A stretch of DNA of 34,340 bases from Streptomyces griseorubiginosus (GTDB taxonomy: Bacteria; Actinomycetota; Actinomycetes; Streptomycetales; Streptomycetaceae). Shown here piece by piece: positions 7,528 to 14,048 of the stretch; position 1 is the stretch's first letter, and each line of letters starts with the position of its first letter. The DNA is taken from assembly GCF_017614965.1 (NCBI RefSeq), contig NZ_WVUG01000063.1, positions 1 through 34,340 on the forward strand, in the 5' to 3' direction. The notes beneath the pieces were generated by a model. The model saw only the letters and a program-made list of their open reading frames with translations, was not told where the DNA came from and ran no database searches. Made by a program: the position numbers and the translations under genes.

Positions 7528-8834
7528 CGGGCACCTCGGATCAGAAGACCGGTCGTGACCTGGCACTTCTGGGCAGCCCGATAGACAGCGGTGACCCGGG
7601 CCCCGGCCTCGGCCCGCGGCAGGGTCCGCAGTGCCGTCCAGAGCTTGACGGCCTCCGGGTCGACGTATTCGAGGCCGTCGGGACCGGCGGTCGGCCTCCG
7701 GTCGAGCAGCCAGAAGGCCGCAGCGGTGGCGACCGGGACGTTCGCCCTGTCACCGCAGTTGCCCCGGCCGGTGAACGCTCCTGTGAGCATCGCCGGTACG
7801 AGCCGGCCCGGGTGGGCGAGGCGACCATGGTGGTCCAGTGTGATCCTCATCAGCACGGTGTCGGCCCGCCACTTCGGTGAGGTGGGCGGGAAGAGTGTGC
7901 TGGTGTCCTCGTGTGCCTCGACGGCCGATGTCCTCGAAAGGAGGGCCAAGGCACGCCGTGCCTTGGGGGCGACCTCGGGCAGCAACGCTTCGTGGGCCCT
8001 GCTGAGGCAGACCAGTGGGGCTACGTCGGTGCACACCAGTTCCTGGGCGACGGGGTCGAGCCTCCCGCGCTCGTAGGCATCGCCGGTCGGCACGACCAGG
8101 GCCGTGGCGGTCGCCCCGACGGCCAGCGGCACCAGCGCGGCGAACGCGAACCTACGGTTCTGGACGGCGAAGAGCACGACGGCGCCCCCCGCGATCGCGG
8201 CCATCCACAGCCCCTGGGCACCGCTGACCTGGCCGTCGACGGTGTCGTAGTCGCTGAAGACGCTCATTCCCATGCTCGGGGAGAACGCCGCCGTCATCCC
8301 GCCGTCCGGGAGGGCTTGGGGGGCGAGGATGAGCAGCGCGAAGCCGGTCACGGCGAGCGCGGGCGCGGTGGCGAGCGCCGGCACCTGCCGTCCGACGGCC
8401 AGCCCGAGCCAGACGGAGGCGATCATCGCGACCAGTCCGACGGCTACGACGACATACGCGGCCGACGGCAGGTAGCGTGCCGTGTCGGCGATCCGTGGTG
8501 CCGCCGTGAGGAGCGTGATCAGGTACGCGACGATCACCGCCAGGCCGGTCGTGACCAGGATCGGCACCATGCGTTGCGGTCGCGGGCGGGACGCGCTGGC
8601 GAACAGTTCGTCGACGTTGGCCCGGTGCACGCGATAGGACTGCCAGGCACCGGCGGCCATCGCGAGGGGCGAGAGCAGCGCGAGGTACTCGCGCTGCGTC
8701 ATGGCCAGCGCCATCCACCCGGCGGACCATCGTGATGCGGTCACCTGGAGGAGGATCGTACCGGCGACGGTGATCAGGAACGCTGCGCCGAGAGCGGCCG
8801 ACCGCCGGAACTCGATGGCGAGGATACGGTTCAC
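7524..8834 (-). CDS. ABC transporter permease with large C-terminal soluble region
   Basis: The product has 436 residues. The GTG at 8834 overlaps the ATPase stop as GTGA and is the credible start; the open frame runs further up only as a shadow of the ATPase gene. The N-terminal half has about six helices of ABC-2-like character (AAFLITVAGTILLQV, LALLSPLAMAAGAW, MVPILVTTGLAVIVAYLITLL, YVVVAVGLVAMIASVWLGLAV, APALAVTGFALLIL, GLWMAAIAGGAVVLFA, FAALVPLAVGATATAL). The last 170 residues are hydrophilic with several cysteines (ELVCTDVAPLVCLSRA, GNCGD) and are probably extracytoplasmic. With the ATPase it should form an exporter or membrane-stress transporter; the substrate is unknown. Confidence 0.8.
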   Translation of the reverse strand: MNRILAIEFRRSAALGAAFLITVAGTILLQVTASRWSAGWMALAMTQREYLALLSPLAMAAGAWQSYRVHRANVDELFASASRPRPQRMVPILVTTGLAVIVAYLITLLTAAPRIADTARYLPSAAYVVVAVGLVAMIASVWLGLAVGRQVPALATAPALAVTGFALLILAPQALPDGGMTAAFSPSMGMSVFSDYDTVDGQVSGAQGLWMAAIAGGAVVLFAVQNRRFAFAALVPLAVGATATALVVPTGDAYERGRLDPVAQELVCTDVAPLVCLSRAHEALLPEVAPKARRALALLSRTSAVEAHEDTSTLFPPTSPKWRADTVLMRITLDHHGRLAHPGRLVPAMLTGAFTGRGNCGDRANVPVATAAAFWLLDRRPTAGPDGLEYVDPEAVKLWTALRTLPRAEAGARVTAVYRAAQKCQVTTGLLIRGAR

Positions 8835-9625
8835 GCGTTGCTCCGGTGCCGGCGCAGGAGGGCGGAGTAGCCGCGTTCCGCCGGGCTGTCGCCCGCGTCG
8901 CCGTCCCCACCTCGGGCGATCAGGTCGTCGGGGGTGCCCTGGAAGAGAAGTCGGCCTTCGTTCATGAGGATGACATCGGTGCAGGCTGCGACGACATCCT
9001 CGACGAGGTGGGTGGAGACCAGCACACAGCTGTCGGCGCCCAGGGCACGCAGCAGGTCGCGGAAGTCGAGACGCTGTTCGGGGTCGAGTCCGACGGTCGG
9101 CTCGTCGAGCAGCAGCAGCTCGGGGTCGTTCACGATGGCCTGGGCGATGCCGGCCCGGCGCACCATGCCGCCGGACAGTGTCTTCATCTTCTTGTCGGCC
9201 TTGGCCGTCAAACCCACCCGGTCGATCGCGCGTTGCACGGCGTCGGGGATCGCGGTCTTCGGCATTTCCTTGAGCCAGGCCATGTAGGCAACGAACTCGC
9301 GGACGGTGAACCGCGGGTAGAAGCCGAACTGCTGCGGCAGATACCCCAGTCTGCGGCGTATCCCGCGCAGGTCGGCACGGCCGTCGGCCTGCGCGCCGAG
9401 CAGCGTCAACGAGCCGGCGGCGGGTTTGACGACGGTGGACAACGCGCGCATCAGCGTGGTCTTGCCGGCGCCGTTCGGGCCGAGCACCCCATGCACTCCG
9501 GCGCTCAGCGCCAAGTCGAGTCCGTCGACGGCCGGATGGCGGCCCGCCCGGACCCGCAGGCCTTGCGCGTGGACTGGCCAAGGATGAAGGGTGGGGGCCG
9601 TTTCGGCAGCACTCATCGCCCGCAT
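8831..9625 (-). CDS. ABC transporter ATP-binding protein
   Basis: The 264-residue ATPase shows all motifs: Walker A GPNGAGKTT (about 49-57), Q-loop LPQQFGFYPRFTVREF (96-111), signature LSGGMVRRAGIAQA (150-163), Walker B LLLLDEPTVGLD (170-181), and switch His in VSTHLVEDV. The Q-loop wording and single domain fit the CcmA/ABC-2-type exporters. The ATG at 9625 has AGGAG 6 nt upstream; the ATG at 9616 is an alternative. It is 40 nt downstream of the anti-sigma gene and translationally coupled (GTGA) to the permease, so all five genes from sigma to the last membrane protein look like one transcript. Confidence 0.93.
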   Translation of the reverse strand: MRAMSAAETAPTLHPWPVHAQGLRVRAGRHPAVDGLDLALSAGVHGVLGPNGAGKTTLMRALSTVVKPAAGSLTLLGAQADGRADLRGIRRRLGYLPQQFGFYPRFTVREFVAYMAWLKEMPKTAIPDAVQRAIDRVGLTAKADKKMKTLSGGMVRRAGIAQAIVNDPELLLLDEPTVGLDPEQRLDFRDLLRALGADSCVLVSTHLVEDVVAACTDVILMNEGRLLFQGTPDDLIARGGDGDAGDSPAERGYSALLRRHRSNA

Positions 9626-9665
9626 GGGTCTCTCCTGTTGGTCCTGTGATCTGGTTGACGGAAGG

Positions 9666-10466
9666 TCAGTTGCCGCTGCGCAGGCGCCGGAAGGGGGAGG
9701 CAGCGAGCGGGGTGAACGCGGCGAGAGCCACGGTGGTCGCCGCCCAGACGGCGGTGCTGCCCGGCTGCAGTACCGGTGACAGGGAACGCGCCGCCACGCT
9801 CGGCAGCAGGACTGCCGCACACCAGGTCAACGCAAGGGCGATCGCCGCGCGTTGTACCCCGATGAGGGCGCCGAGCACAAGGGTGGCCACCGTGAACGCC
9901 AGGCACGGCAGGAGGGTGAGGGCCAGCGAGGTTCCGGTACTCGCCCCCGCCATCAGCAACGCCGGAAGCACCACGAGGAGCACCGCCAGTGTCCGCCGCA
10001 GAACCATGGCCAGGCCGGCCGCGGGTGTGGCGGCGATCAGTTCCCAGGCCGGATCGGTCCGGCGGCTCCAGGCCACCGCGACGCCGGGCAGCGGGGCCAC
10101 CGGAGCCAGCAGCAGCACCAGCGACGGCAGGCTCGGTTCGGCGGCGTCGAGGAGCACGCCACAGCCCAGCACCGCGGCCGTCACCGCGAGCCATGGCAGC
10201 AGCGTCCAGGCGAGCCACCGCCGGTGGACGGCCCCTGCGCGGGTACGCCGACGGGCCGGCGACGGGCTCGCTTCGAGCGCCCGGTCGAGCGAGACGGCGA
10301 CACGATCGAGCAGATCCCTCGTGGCCGGGGAGGCGTGGGCGGCCAGCTGCGCGCGGCAGTCGGCGCACACGTCGAGATGGACCTCGATCGACCAGAGCGC
10401 GGCGTCGTCGAGCCCCGGGCCGCCGTCCGCGTAGCGGGCCAGAAGCATGGTGGACGGATGAGTCAT
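9666..10466 (-). CDS. membrane anti-sigma factor with zinc-finger (ZAS) motif
   Basis: The 266-residue product starts at the ATG at 10466, which overlaps the sigma stop as ATGA. The N-terminus has the zinc-binding anti-sigma signature His30-x3-Cys34-x2-Cys37 (HLDVCADC) within a short cytoplasmic domain. Unlike the usual single-pass anti-sigma, about six helices follow (LAWTLLPWLAVTAAVLGCGVLL, LPSLVLLLAPVAPLPGVAVAW, AMVLRRTLAVLLVVLPALLMAG, LALTLLPCLAFTVATLVLGALIG, AAIALALTWCAAVLLPSVA, TTVALAAFTPLAA). It probably holds the sigma factor at the membrane and senses envelope state, perhaps through the co-encoded ABC transporter. That link is inferred from gene order only. Confidence 0.82.
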   Translation of the reverse strand: MTHPSTMLLARYADGGPGLDDAALWSIEVHLDVCADCRAQLAAHASPATRDLLDRVAVSLDRALEASPSPARRRTRAGAVHRRWLAWTLLPWLAVTAAVLGCGVLLDAAEPSLPSLVLLLAPVAPLPGVAVAWSRRTDPAWELIAATPAAGLAMVLRRTLAVLLVVLPALLMAGASTGTSLALTLLPCLAFTVATLVLGALIGVQRAAIALALTWCAAVLLPSVAARSLSPVLQPGSTAVWAATTVALAAFTPLAASPFRRLRSGN

Positions 10467-11038
10467 GACAGCGCCTCCCGCAGCGCGATCCGGGCCCGAC
10501 GTGCGCGGGTCTTGACCGTGCCCTCCGGCACGCTGAGCAGCACCGCCGTCTGTCGCACCGACAGGTCGTCCAGCACCATGGCCTGCAGTACCTGCCGCAA
10601 CTCCGGCGGCAGCCGCAGCAGCGCCTGTTCGAAGTTCTGGTCGACGCGGGTCGCCATCACCTCGTCCTCGGCGGCCGGAGCGGTCGTCTCGAGCAGGGCG
10701 ACGACCGGCACCCGCTCCTGGCGGGCGCGCCGACGGAAGGCGTCGACGAGTCGGTTCGCAGCGATCGACCAGAGCCAGCCGACCGCACTGCCCTCGGTCA
10801 CGGAGCCCGCATAGCTGCCGGCCGCGCGCCACACCGCCAGATAGGTCTCCTGGAGCACGTCGGCGACGACGTCCTCGTCCGCGCAGCGACGGCGCAGCCG
10901 CACCGCCAACCAGGGTGAGGTACGCCGGTACAACTCGTCGAACGCCGCCCGGTCACCGTCGGCGACGCGACGCACGAGTTCCGCCTCTTCGAGGCCTGTC
11001 ATGCCTTTCACGATCAGGGAGACGAAACGATCTTCCAT
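10463..11038 (-). CDS. ECF-type RNA polymerase sigma factor
   Basis: Group 4 sigma factor of about 190 residues. Region 2 includes LVRRVADGDRAAFDELYRR, then DVVADVLQETYLAVWRAAGSY (promoter melting and core binding). Region 4 is LPPELRQVLQAMVLDDLSVRQTAVLLSVPEGTVKTRARRARIALREAL with its helix-turn-helix. No extra C-terminal SnoaL domain is present. The start is uncertain: ATG 11038 (MEDRF) or ATG 11002 (MTGLEE) are both possible, neither with a strong RBS; family members usually begin near MTGLEE. It heads the operon with its anti-sigma and ABC exporter, so it probably autoregulates that operon. A weak TTGGCA-N17-TACTGC element (complement at 11123-11151) may be its housekeeping promoter. Confidence 0.9.
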   Translation of the reverse strand: MEDRFVSLIVKGMTGLEEAELVRRVADGDRAAFDELYRRTSPWLAVRLRRRCADEDVVADVLQETYLAVWRAAGSYAGSVTEGSAVGWLWSIAANRLVDAFRRRARQERVPVVALLETTAPAAEDEVMATRVDQNFEQALLRLPPELRQVLQAMVLDDLSVRQTAVLLSVPEGTVKTRARRARIALREALS

Positions 11039-11174
11039 TCGGGTTCTCGGCCGCCTCGCCGCCTGGCGAAGGAACCTGCCTTCCTGGACCTGTGCGTGGG
11101 CCATCAGAGCGAACAGGAGCCGGCAGTACGGCCGGAGTAACCCCTTGCCAAGCCCTGGCTGCGCGACGGACGAC

Positions 11175-11876
11175 TCAGCCCGCGGGGGTGTTGTAGTTGA
11201 CGATCCCCTCGACCATGAGAGCGACCGCACCGGCCAACGGGTTCGTGCCGGTGCCCACGACGTCGGGCAGCTTGTGCGCCTCGCTCTCGGTGACGGCCAC
11301 CATGCCCCAGAACGCGTTGAAGCCCGAGGGATCGGCCGGCTTGTCGGTGGCCGCCCCCACGGTCAGCACCCCGCCCGCTTCGGCCACGGCCAACGCCCCC
11401 ATCTGCCGCAGCGTGTCGTGATCCCGTTCCTCGGCGGCCACCACGCTCCAGCCCGCCACCTCCACGTGCCGTAAGGCGTCGAGGAGTTTGCCCGGGGTGT
11501 CCGACCCGGCGACAACGATGTCGGGCAGGACGAGGGCCACCGGTCCCTGGGTCATCGGCAGGGCGGAGCGGATCGCCCCGTCGAGACCGGGTCCGAACGA
11601 CTCGTCCTGGTAGACGAAGACCATCTGGAAGGTGTCGGCATAGCGGGCGAGATAACTCACCGTCTCCAGCTTGTGCGTTGCGAAGACGACGACCAGGCGC
11701 ACGTTGAGTCCGCTCTTGGCGAGTTCCACCACGGCTTCCAGGCTGCGGTCCAGCACGGTGACCCCGGGAGCCAGACAGTGCAGTTCCTTCGGATAGGGAG
11801 CCCCGAAACGCGTTCCGTATCCGGCACAGGGCAGGATGACCGAGACGTCGGGTACGGATGGGGACGAACTCTGCAT
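11175..11876 (-). CDS. nucleotidyltransferase (NTP-transferase fold)
   Basis: The 233-residue protein has the sugar/alcohol-phosphate nucleotidyltransferase N-terminal signature SVILPCAGYGTRFGAPYPKEL (about 12-32; GxGTRF at 19-24 and PKE at 29-31) and a mid-region metal-site candidate LVLPDIVVAG. It transfers a nucleotidyl group to a phosphorylated substrate, giving an NDP-sugar or similar. The substrate cannot be read, and no other NDP-sugar genes lie nearby except on the far side of the cluster. The ATG at 11876 follows GGAGTG; an ATG at 11918 is less likely. Codon 135 is TTA (complement at 11472-11474), the rare bldA-dependent leucine codon also found in the glycosyltransferase and NRPS genes, which ties it to them. 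It is divergent from the glycosyltransferase across 250 bp. Confidence 0.8.
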   Translation of the reverse strand: MQSSSPSVPDVSVILPCAGYGTRFGAPYPKELHCLAPGVTVLDRSLEAVVELAKSGLNVRLVVVFATHKLETVSYLARYADTFQMVFVYQDESFGPGLDGAIRSALPMTQGPVALVLPDIVVAGSDTPGKLLDALRHVEVAGWSVVAAEERDHDTLRQMGALAVAEAGGVLTVGAATDKPADPSGFNAFWGMVAVTESEAHKLPDVVGTGTNPLAGAVALMVEGIVNYNTPAG

Positions 11877-12126
11877 CGCGTAGCACTCCGGTCGTGTGGA
11901 CGATGGGTGACCTTGCACAACTCGCCGAGCACAGACTGCCCAGGGCCGACCGACGCCGAACCTCCGGCATCACCTGCACCGGCACGCGACCACAGCCACC
12001 GAGATGCCGGTTCCCGGTAACTCCGGAAGGTCCAACTGTGCGGCGAAATCGTCGAGTTGACCGGAGCGATCAAGCGCGATGAGGTGAGGTGACGACCGCG
12101 GTAGGCCCGACGAAAGAGGACTCTCC

Positions 12127-13332
12127 ATGCGGGTGCTGTTGTCCACTTACGGGACACGGGGCGATGTTGAACCGCTGCTGGCCCTCGCGGTGCGGTTACG
12201 GGCGCTGGGCGTGGCGGTGCGGATGTGTGCCCCGCCGGCCGAGGAGTTCGCCCAGCGGCTGGCGGGTATCGGGGTGGAGTCCGTGCCGGTCGGGCCACCC
12301 GTCCGGGAGTTGATGCGCGGCAAGGCCCTGCCCTCGGCGACGGATCTGGCCCGCTACCGGAACGAGTTGGTCGAGACCCAGTTCGCCGCCTTCCCCGCGG
12401 CCTTCGACGGATGCGACGTGGTGGTGGCGGCGGGCCTGGGGCAGGTCGGCGCACGATCCGTGGCCGAGGCCGCGGGGATCCCCTACGTGTACGTCAGCTA
12501 CGCGGCGGTTCACCTGCCGTCGCCGCACCATGCGCCGCCTCCGCGGCCGGGCTGGCCGGAGCCCGAGGCCGCCGACAACCGGACCCTGTGGGAGGCGGAC
12601 GCGCGGAACGTCAACGCGCAGTTCGGCGACGCGCTCAACCGCCACCGGACGGCGCTCGGTCTGCCGCCGGTGGACAACGTGCGCGATCACATCCTCACCG
12701 ACCGCCCGTGGCTCGCGGCCGATCCCGTACTGGGGCCGTGGCCGCAGACCCCCGGCCTCGACGTCGTACAGACCGGCGCCTGGACGCTCCCTGACGAGCG
12801 CCCCCTCCCGGCGGACCTGGTGCGGTTTCTGGACGCGGGCGGTCCGCCGGTCTATGTCGGCTTCGGCAGCATGTCCCCGGCCGAGGGCGTCGGGGGCATG
12901 GCCGTCGAGGCGATCCGCGCTCTGGGGTACCGCGTGCTCGTGTCCCGTGGCTGGGCGGGCCTGGATCTCGTCGACGACGGGGACGACTGCTTCACCATCG
13001 GCGAGGTCAGCCATCAGAGCCTGTTCGGCAAGGTGGCCGCTGTGGTCCACCACGGGGGCGCGGGTACCACGCTGACGGCGGCGCGGGCGGGCGCGCCGCA
13101 AGTGGTGATACCGCTCCAGCTGTCGGACAACCCGTACTGGGCCGGCCGGGTGGCGGCACTGGACCTCGGTGCGGCCCTCGACGCTCCGGCCACGACCGTC
13201 GAATCGCTGGGCATCGCGCTCAAGAGCGCTCTGTCGCCGGAGACCCGGGCGCGCGCGAAGGTTCTGGGGAGCCGTGTCCGCACTGACGGAGCGGAGGTGG
13301 CCGCACATCGGTTGGTCGAACGGTCGCGGTGA
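12127..13332 (+). CDS. GT1-family glycosyltransferase (MGT / glycopeptide-Gtf type)
   Basis: The 401-residue GT-B enzyme opens with MRVLLSTYGTRGDVEPLLALA, the acceptor-side start typical of natural-product glycosyltransferases such as vancomycin-type Gtfs. The C-terminal donor domain has VYVGFGSM and the nucleotide-sugar signature HHGGAGTTLTAARAGAPQVVIP (His308 onward), then QLSDNPYWAGRVAALDLG. These enzymes move a sugar from an NDP-sugar to a small-molecule acceptor. ATG 12127 follows an AGAGGA site. Codon 24 is TTA (12196-12198), so expression should need the bldA tRNA. With the divergent nucleotidyltransferase and downstream NRPS it could glycosylate the peptide or inactivate it for self-protection; the sequence does not decide. 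A TTGACC at 12057-12062 with TGAGGT 17 nt later is a weak promoter candidate. Confidence 0.9.
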   Translation: MRVLLSTYGTRGDVEPLLALAVRLRALGVAVRMCAPPAEEFAQRLAGIGVESVPVGPPVRELMRGKALPSATDLARYRNELVETQFAAFPAAFDGCDVVVAAGLGQVGARSVAEAAGIPYVYVSYAAVHLPSPHHAPPPRPGWPEPEAADNRTLWEADARNVNAQFGDALNRHRTALGLPPVDNVRDHILTDRPWLAADPVLGPWPQTPGLDVVQTGAWTLPDERPLPADLVRFLDAGGPPVYVGFGSMSPAEGVGGMAVEAIRALGYRVLVSRGWAGLDLVDDGDDCFTIGEVSHQSLFGKVAAVVHHGGAGTTLTAARAGAPQVVIPLQLSDNPYWAGRVAALDLGAALDAPATTVESLGIALKSALSPETRARAKVLGSRVRTDGAEVAAHRLVERSR

Positions 13333-13394
13333 CCGGCACCGGTCTTGGGTGCGCGGTTGAGCACTCCGAGCGCCGATACCGCGCCGTCGATTGC

Positions 13395-13400
13395 TAGCGT
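13395..13400 (+). promoter_or_regulatory. -10 element (TAGCGT) for a possibly leaderless cupin transcript
   Basis: TAGCGT fits TAnnnT and lies 8 nt before the ATG at 13409. There is no Shine-Dalgarno sequence in that gap, so transcription would start at or next to the A of the ATG. No -35 is evident. Confidence 0.35.
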
Positions 13401-13408
13401 TCGCGTTC

Positions 13409-13798
13409 ATGGACGACGGTGTGTATGTAGGCAGTGCGGGCAAGGACGCGGCAATGGACCGGGGGTGGCTGCTCGGGCACTTCAAGGAGCAGGGCGATCC
13501 CCGGCACAGTGACGCGGTCGAGGTGAAATGGGGCGTCCATTCACGCGGTGAGCAACGCGCGCAGTGGGTGAAGGGCGAGATGCGGACAGCTCTGCTGGTC
13601 CTCATCACCGGACGCTTTCGTCTGGAGTTCCCCGGACGCAGCGTGGTTCTGGAGCGGCAGGGCGACTACGTCGTCTGGGGCCAGGGGGTGGACCACTCCT
13701 GGTTCGCCGAGGAGGACTCCGTGGTGATCACCGTGCGATGGCCTTCCGTGGCCGGTTACGCCGTCCCCGACGGAAAGGGCGAGGAACGACCGAAGTGA
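13409..13798 (+). CDS. small cupin-like protein
   Basis: The product has 129 residues. The ATG at 13409 is chosen over an in-frame TTG at 13391 because the conserved-looking sequence begins MDDGVYVGSAGKDAAMDRGW and a -10 element sits just upstream. The core VKWGVHSRGEQRA...TALLVLITGRFRLEFPGRSVVLERQGDYVVWGQGVDHSWFAEEDSVVITVRWP has the beta-strand rhythm and the GDYVVWGQGVDHSW turn of a single-domain cupin, with His positions that could bind a metal. Function is unknown; such proteins can be sensors, isomerases or oxygenases. It has no TTA codon and its own promoter, so it may not belong to the biosynthetic operon even though it sits inside the block. Confidence 0.7.
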   Translation: MDDGVYVGSAGKDAAMDRGWLLGHFKEQGDPRHSDAVEVKWGVHSRGEQRAQWVKGEMRTALLVLITGRFRLEFPGRSVVLERQGDYVVWGQGVDHSWFAEEDSVVITVRWPSVAGYAVPDGKGEERPK

Positions 13799-13845
13799 AC
13801 CATTGGCCGCGTGTGGTCCGCTATCTCATGCAAGCCCCTTAATGT

Positions 13846-13864
13846 CGTTTGCCGAGCGCAAACG
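13846..13864. repeat. 7-bp inverted repeat, hairpin or operator between cupin and NRPS
   Basis: CGTTTGC (13846-13852) and GCAAACG (13858-13864) flank CGAGC. It lies 47 bp after the cupin stop, in a locally A/T-rich stretch, and could be a weak terminator for the cupin transcript or a regulator site for the NRPS promoter downstream. Confidence 0.35.
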
Positions 13865-13893
13865 GGATTCCCTCGGTTATTGGTTGTGGCATT

Positions 13894-13907
13894 GGTCACC
13901 GTTGACC
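13894..13907. promoter_or_regulatory. palindrome overlapping the NRPS promoter -35
   Basis: GGTCACCGTTGACC is a 5+5 inverted repeat (GGTCA-N4-TGACC) whose right half contains the -35 hexamer TTGACC. A protein bound here would compete with, or contact, RNA polymerase. No regulator gene lies in the cluster. Confidence 0.4.
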
Positions 13908-13931
13908 GCTTAATCGGAGCACATTTAGCAT
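13902..13931 (+). promoter_or_regulatory. predicted sigma-70-type promoter of the NRPS operon
   Basis: TTGACC (13902-13907) and TAGCAT (13926-13931) are separated by 18 nt, close to the HrdB consensus TTGACn/TAnnaT. The start point would be near 13938, leaving a leader of about 110 nt before the GTG at 14049. It is the clearest promoter-like sequence I found in the window and would drive NRPS-1, NRPS-2 and the dioxygenase. Confidence 0.55.
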
Positions 13932-14048
13932 CACGGAAAATGATCCCGTCTGCTGGGGCTGCAACGCCTGTATTCCGGACGTCAGCCTGATACTCCGGTA
14001 ACACCGCGACCGACGTCCGTCGCGTTCTCTTCTCGTGAAGGGTAATCC

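Noticed and set aside
7524..9581. 685-codon version of the ABC permease
   Set aside because: The first 249 codons are an out-of-frame reading of the ATPase gene; the GTGA-coupled start at 8834 fits.
4979..13907. Same regulator acting at the MMPL and NRPS palindromes, both built on GGTCA/TGACC
   Set aside because: The half-sites are 8 nt apart in one and 4 nt apart in the other, which would put a dimer on different helix faces; the shared pentamer is probably chance.
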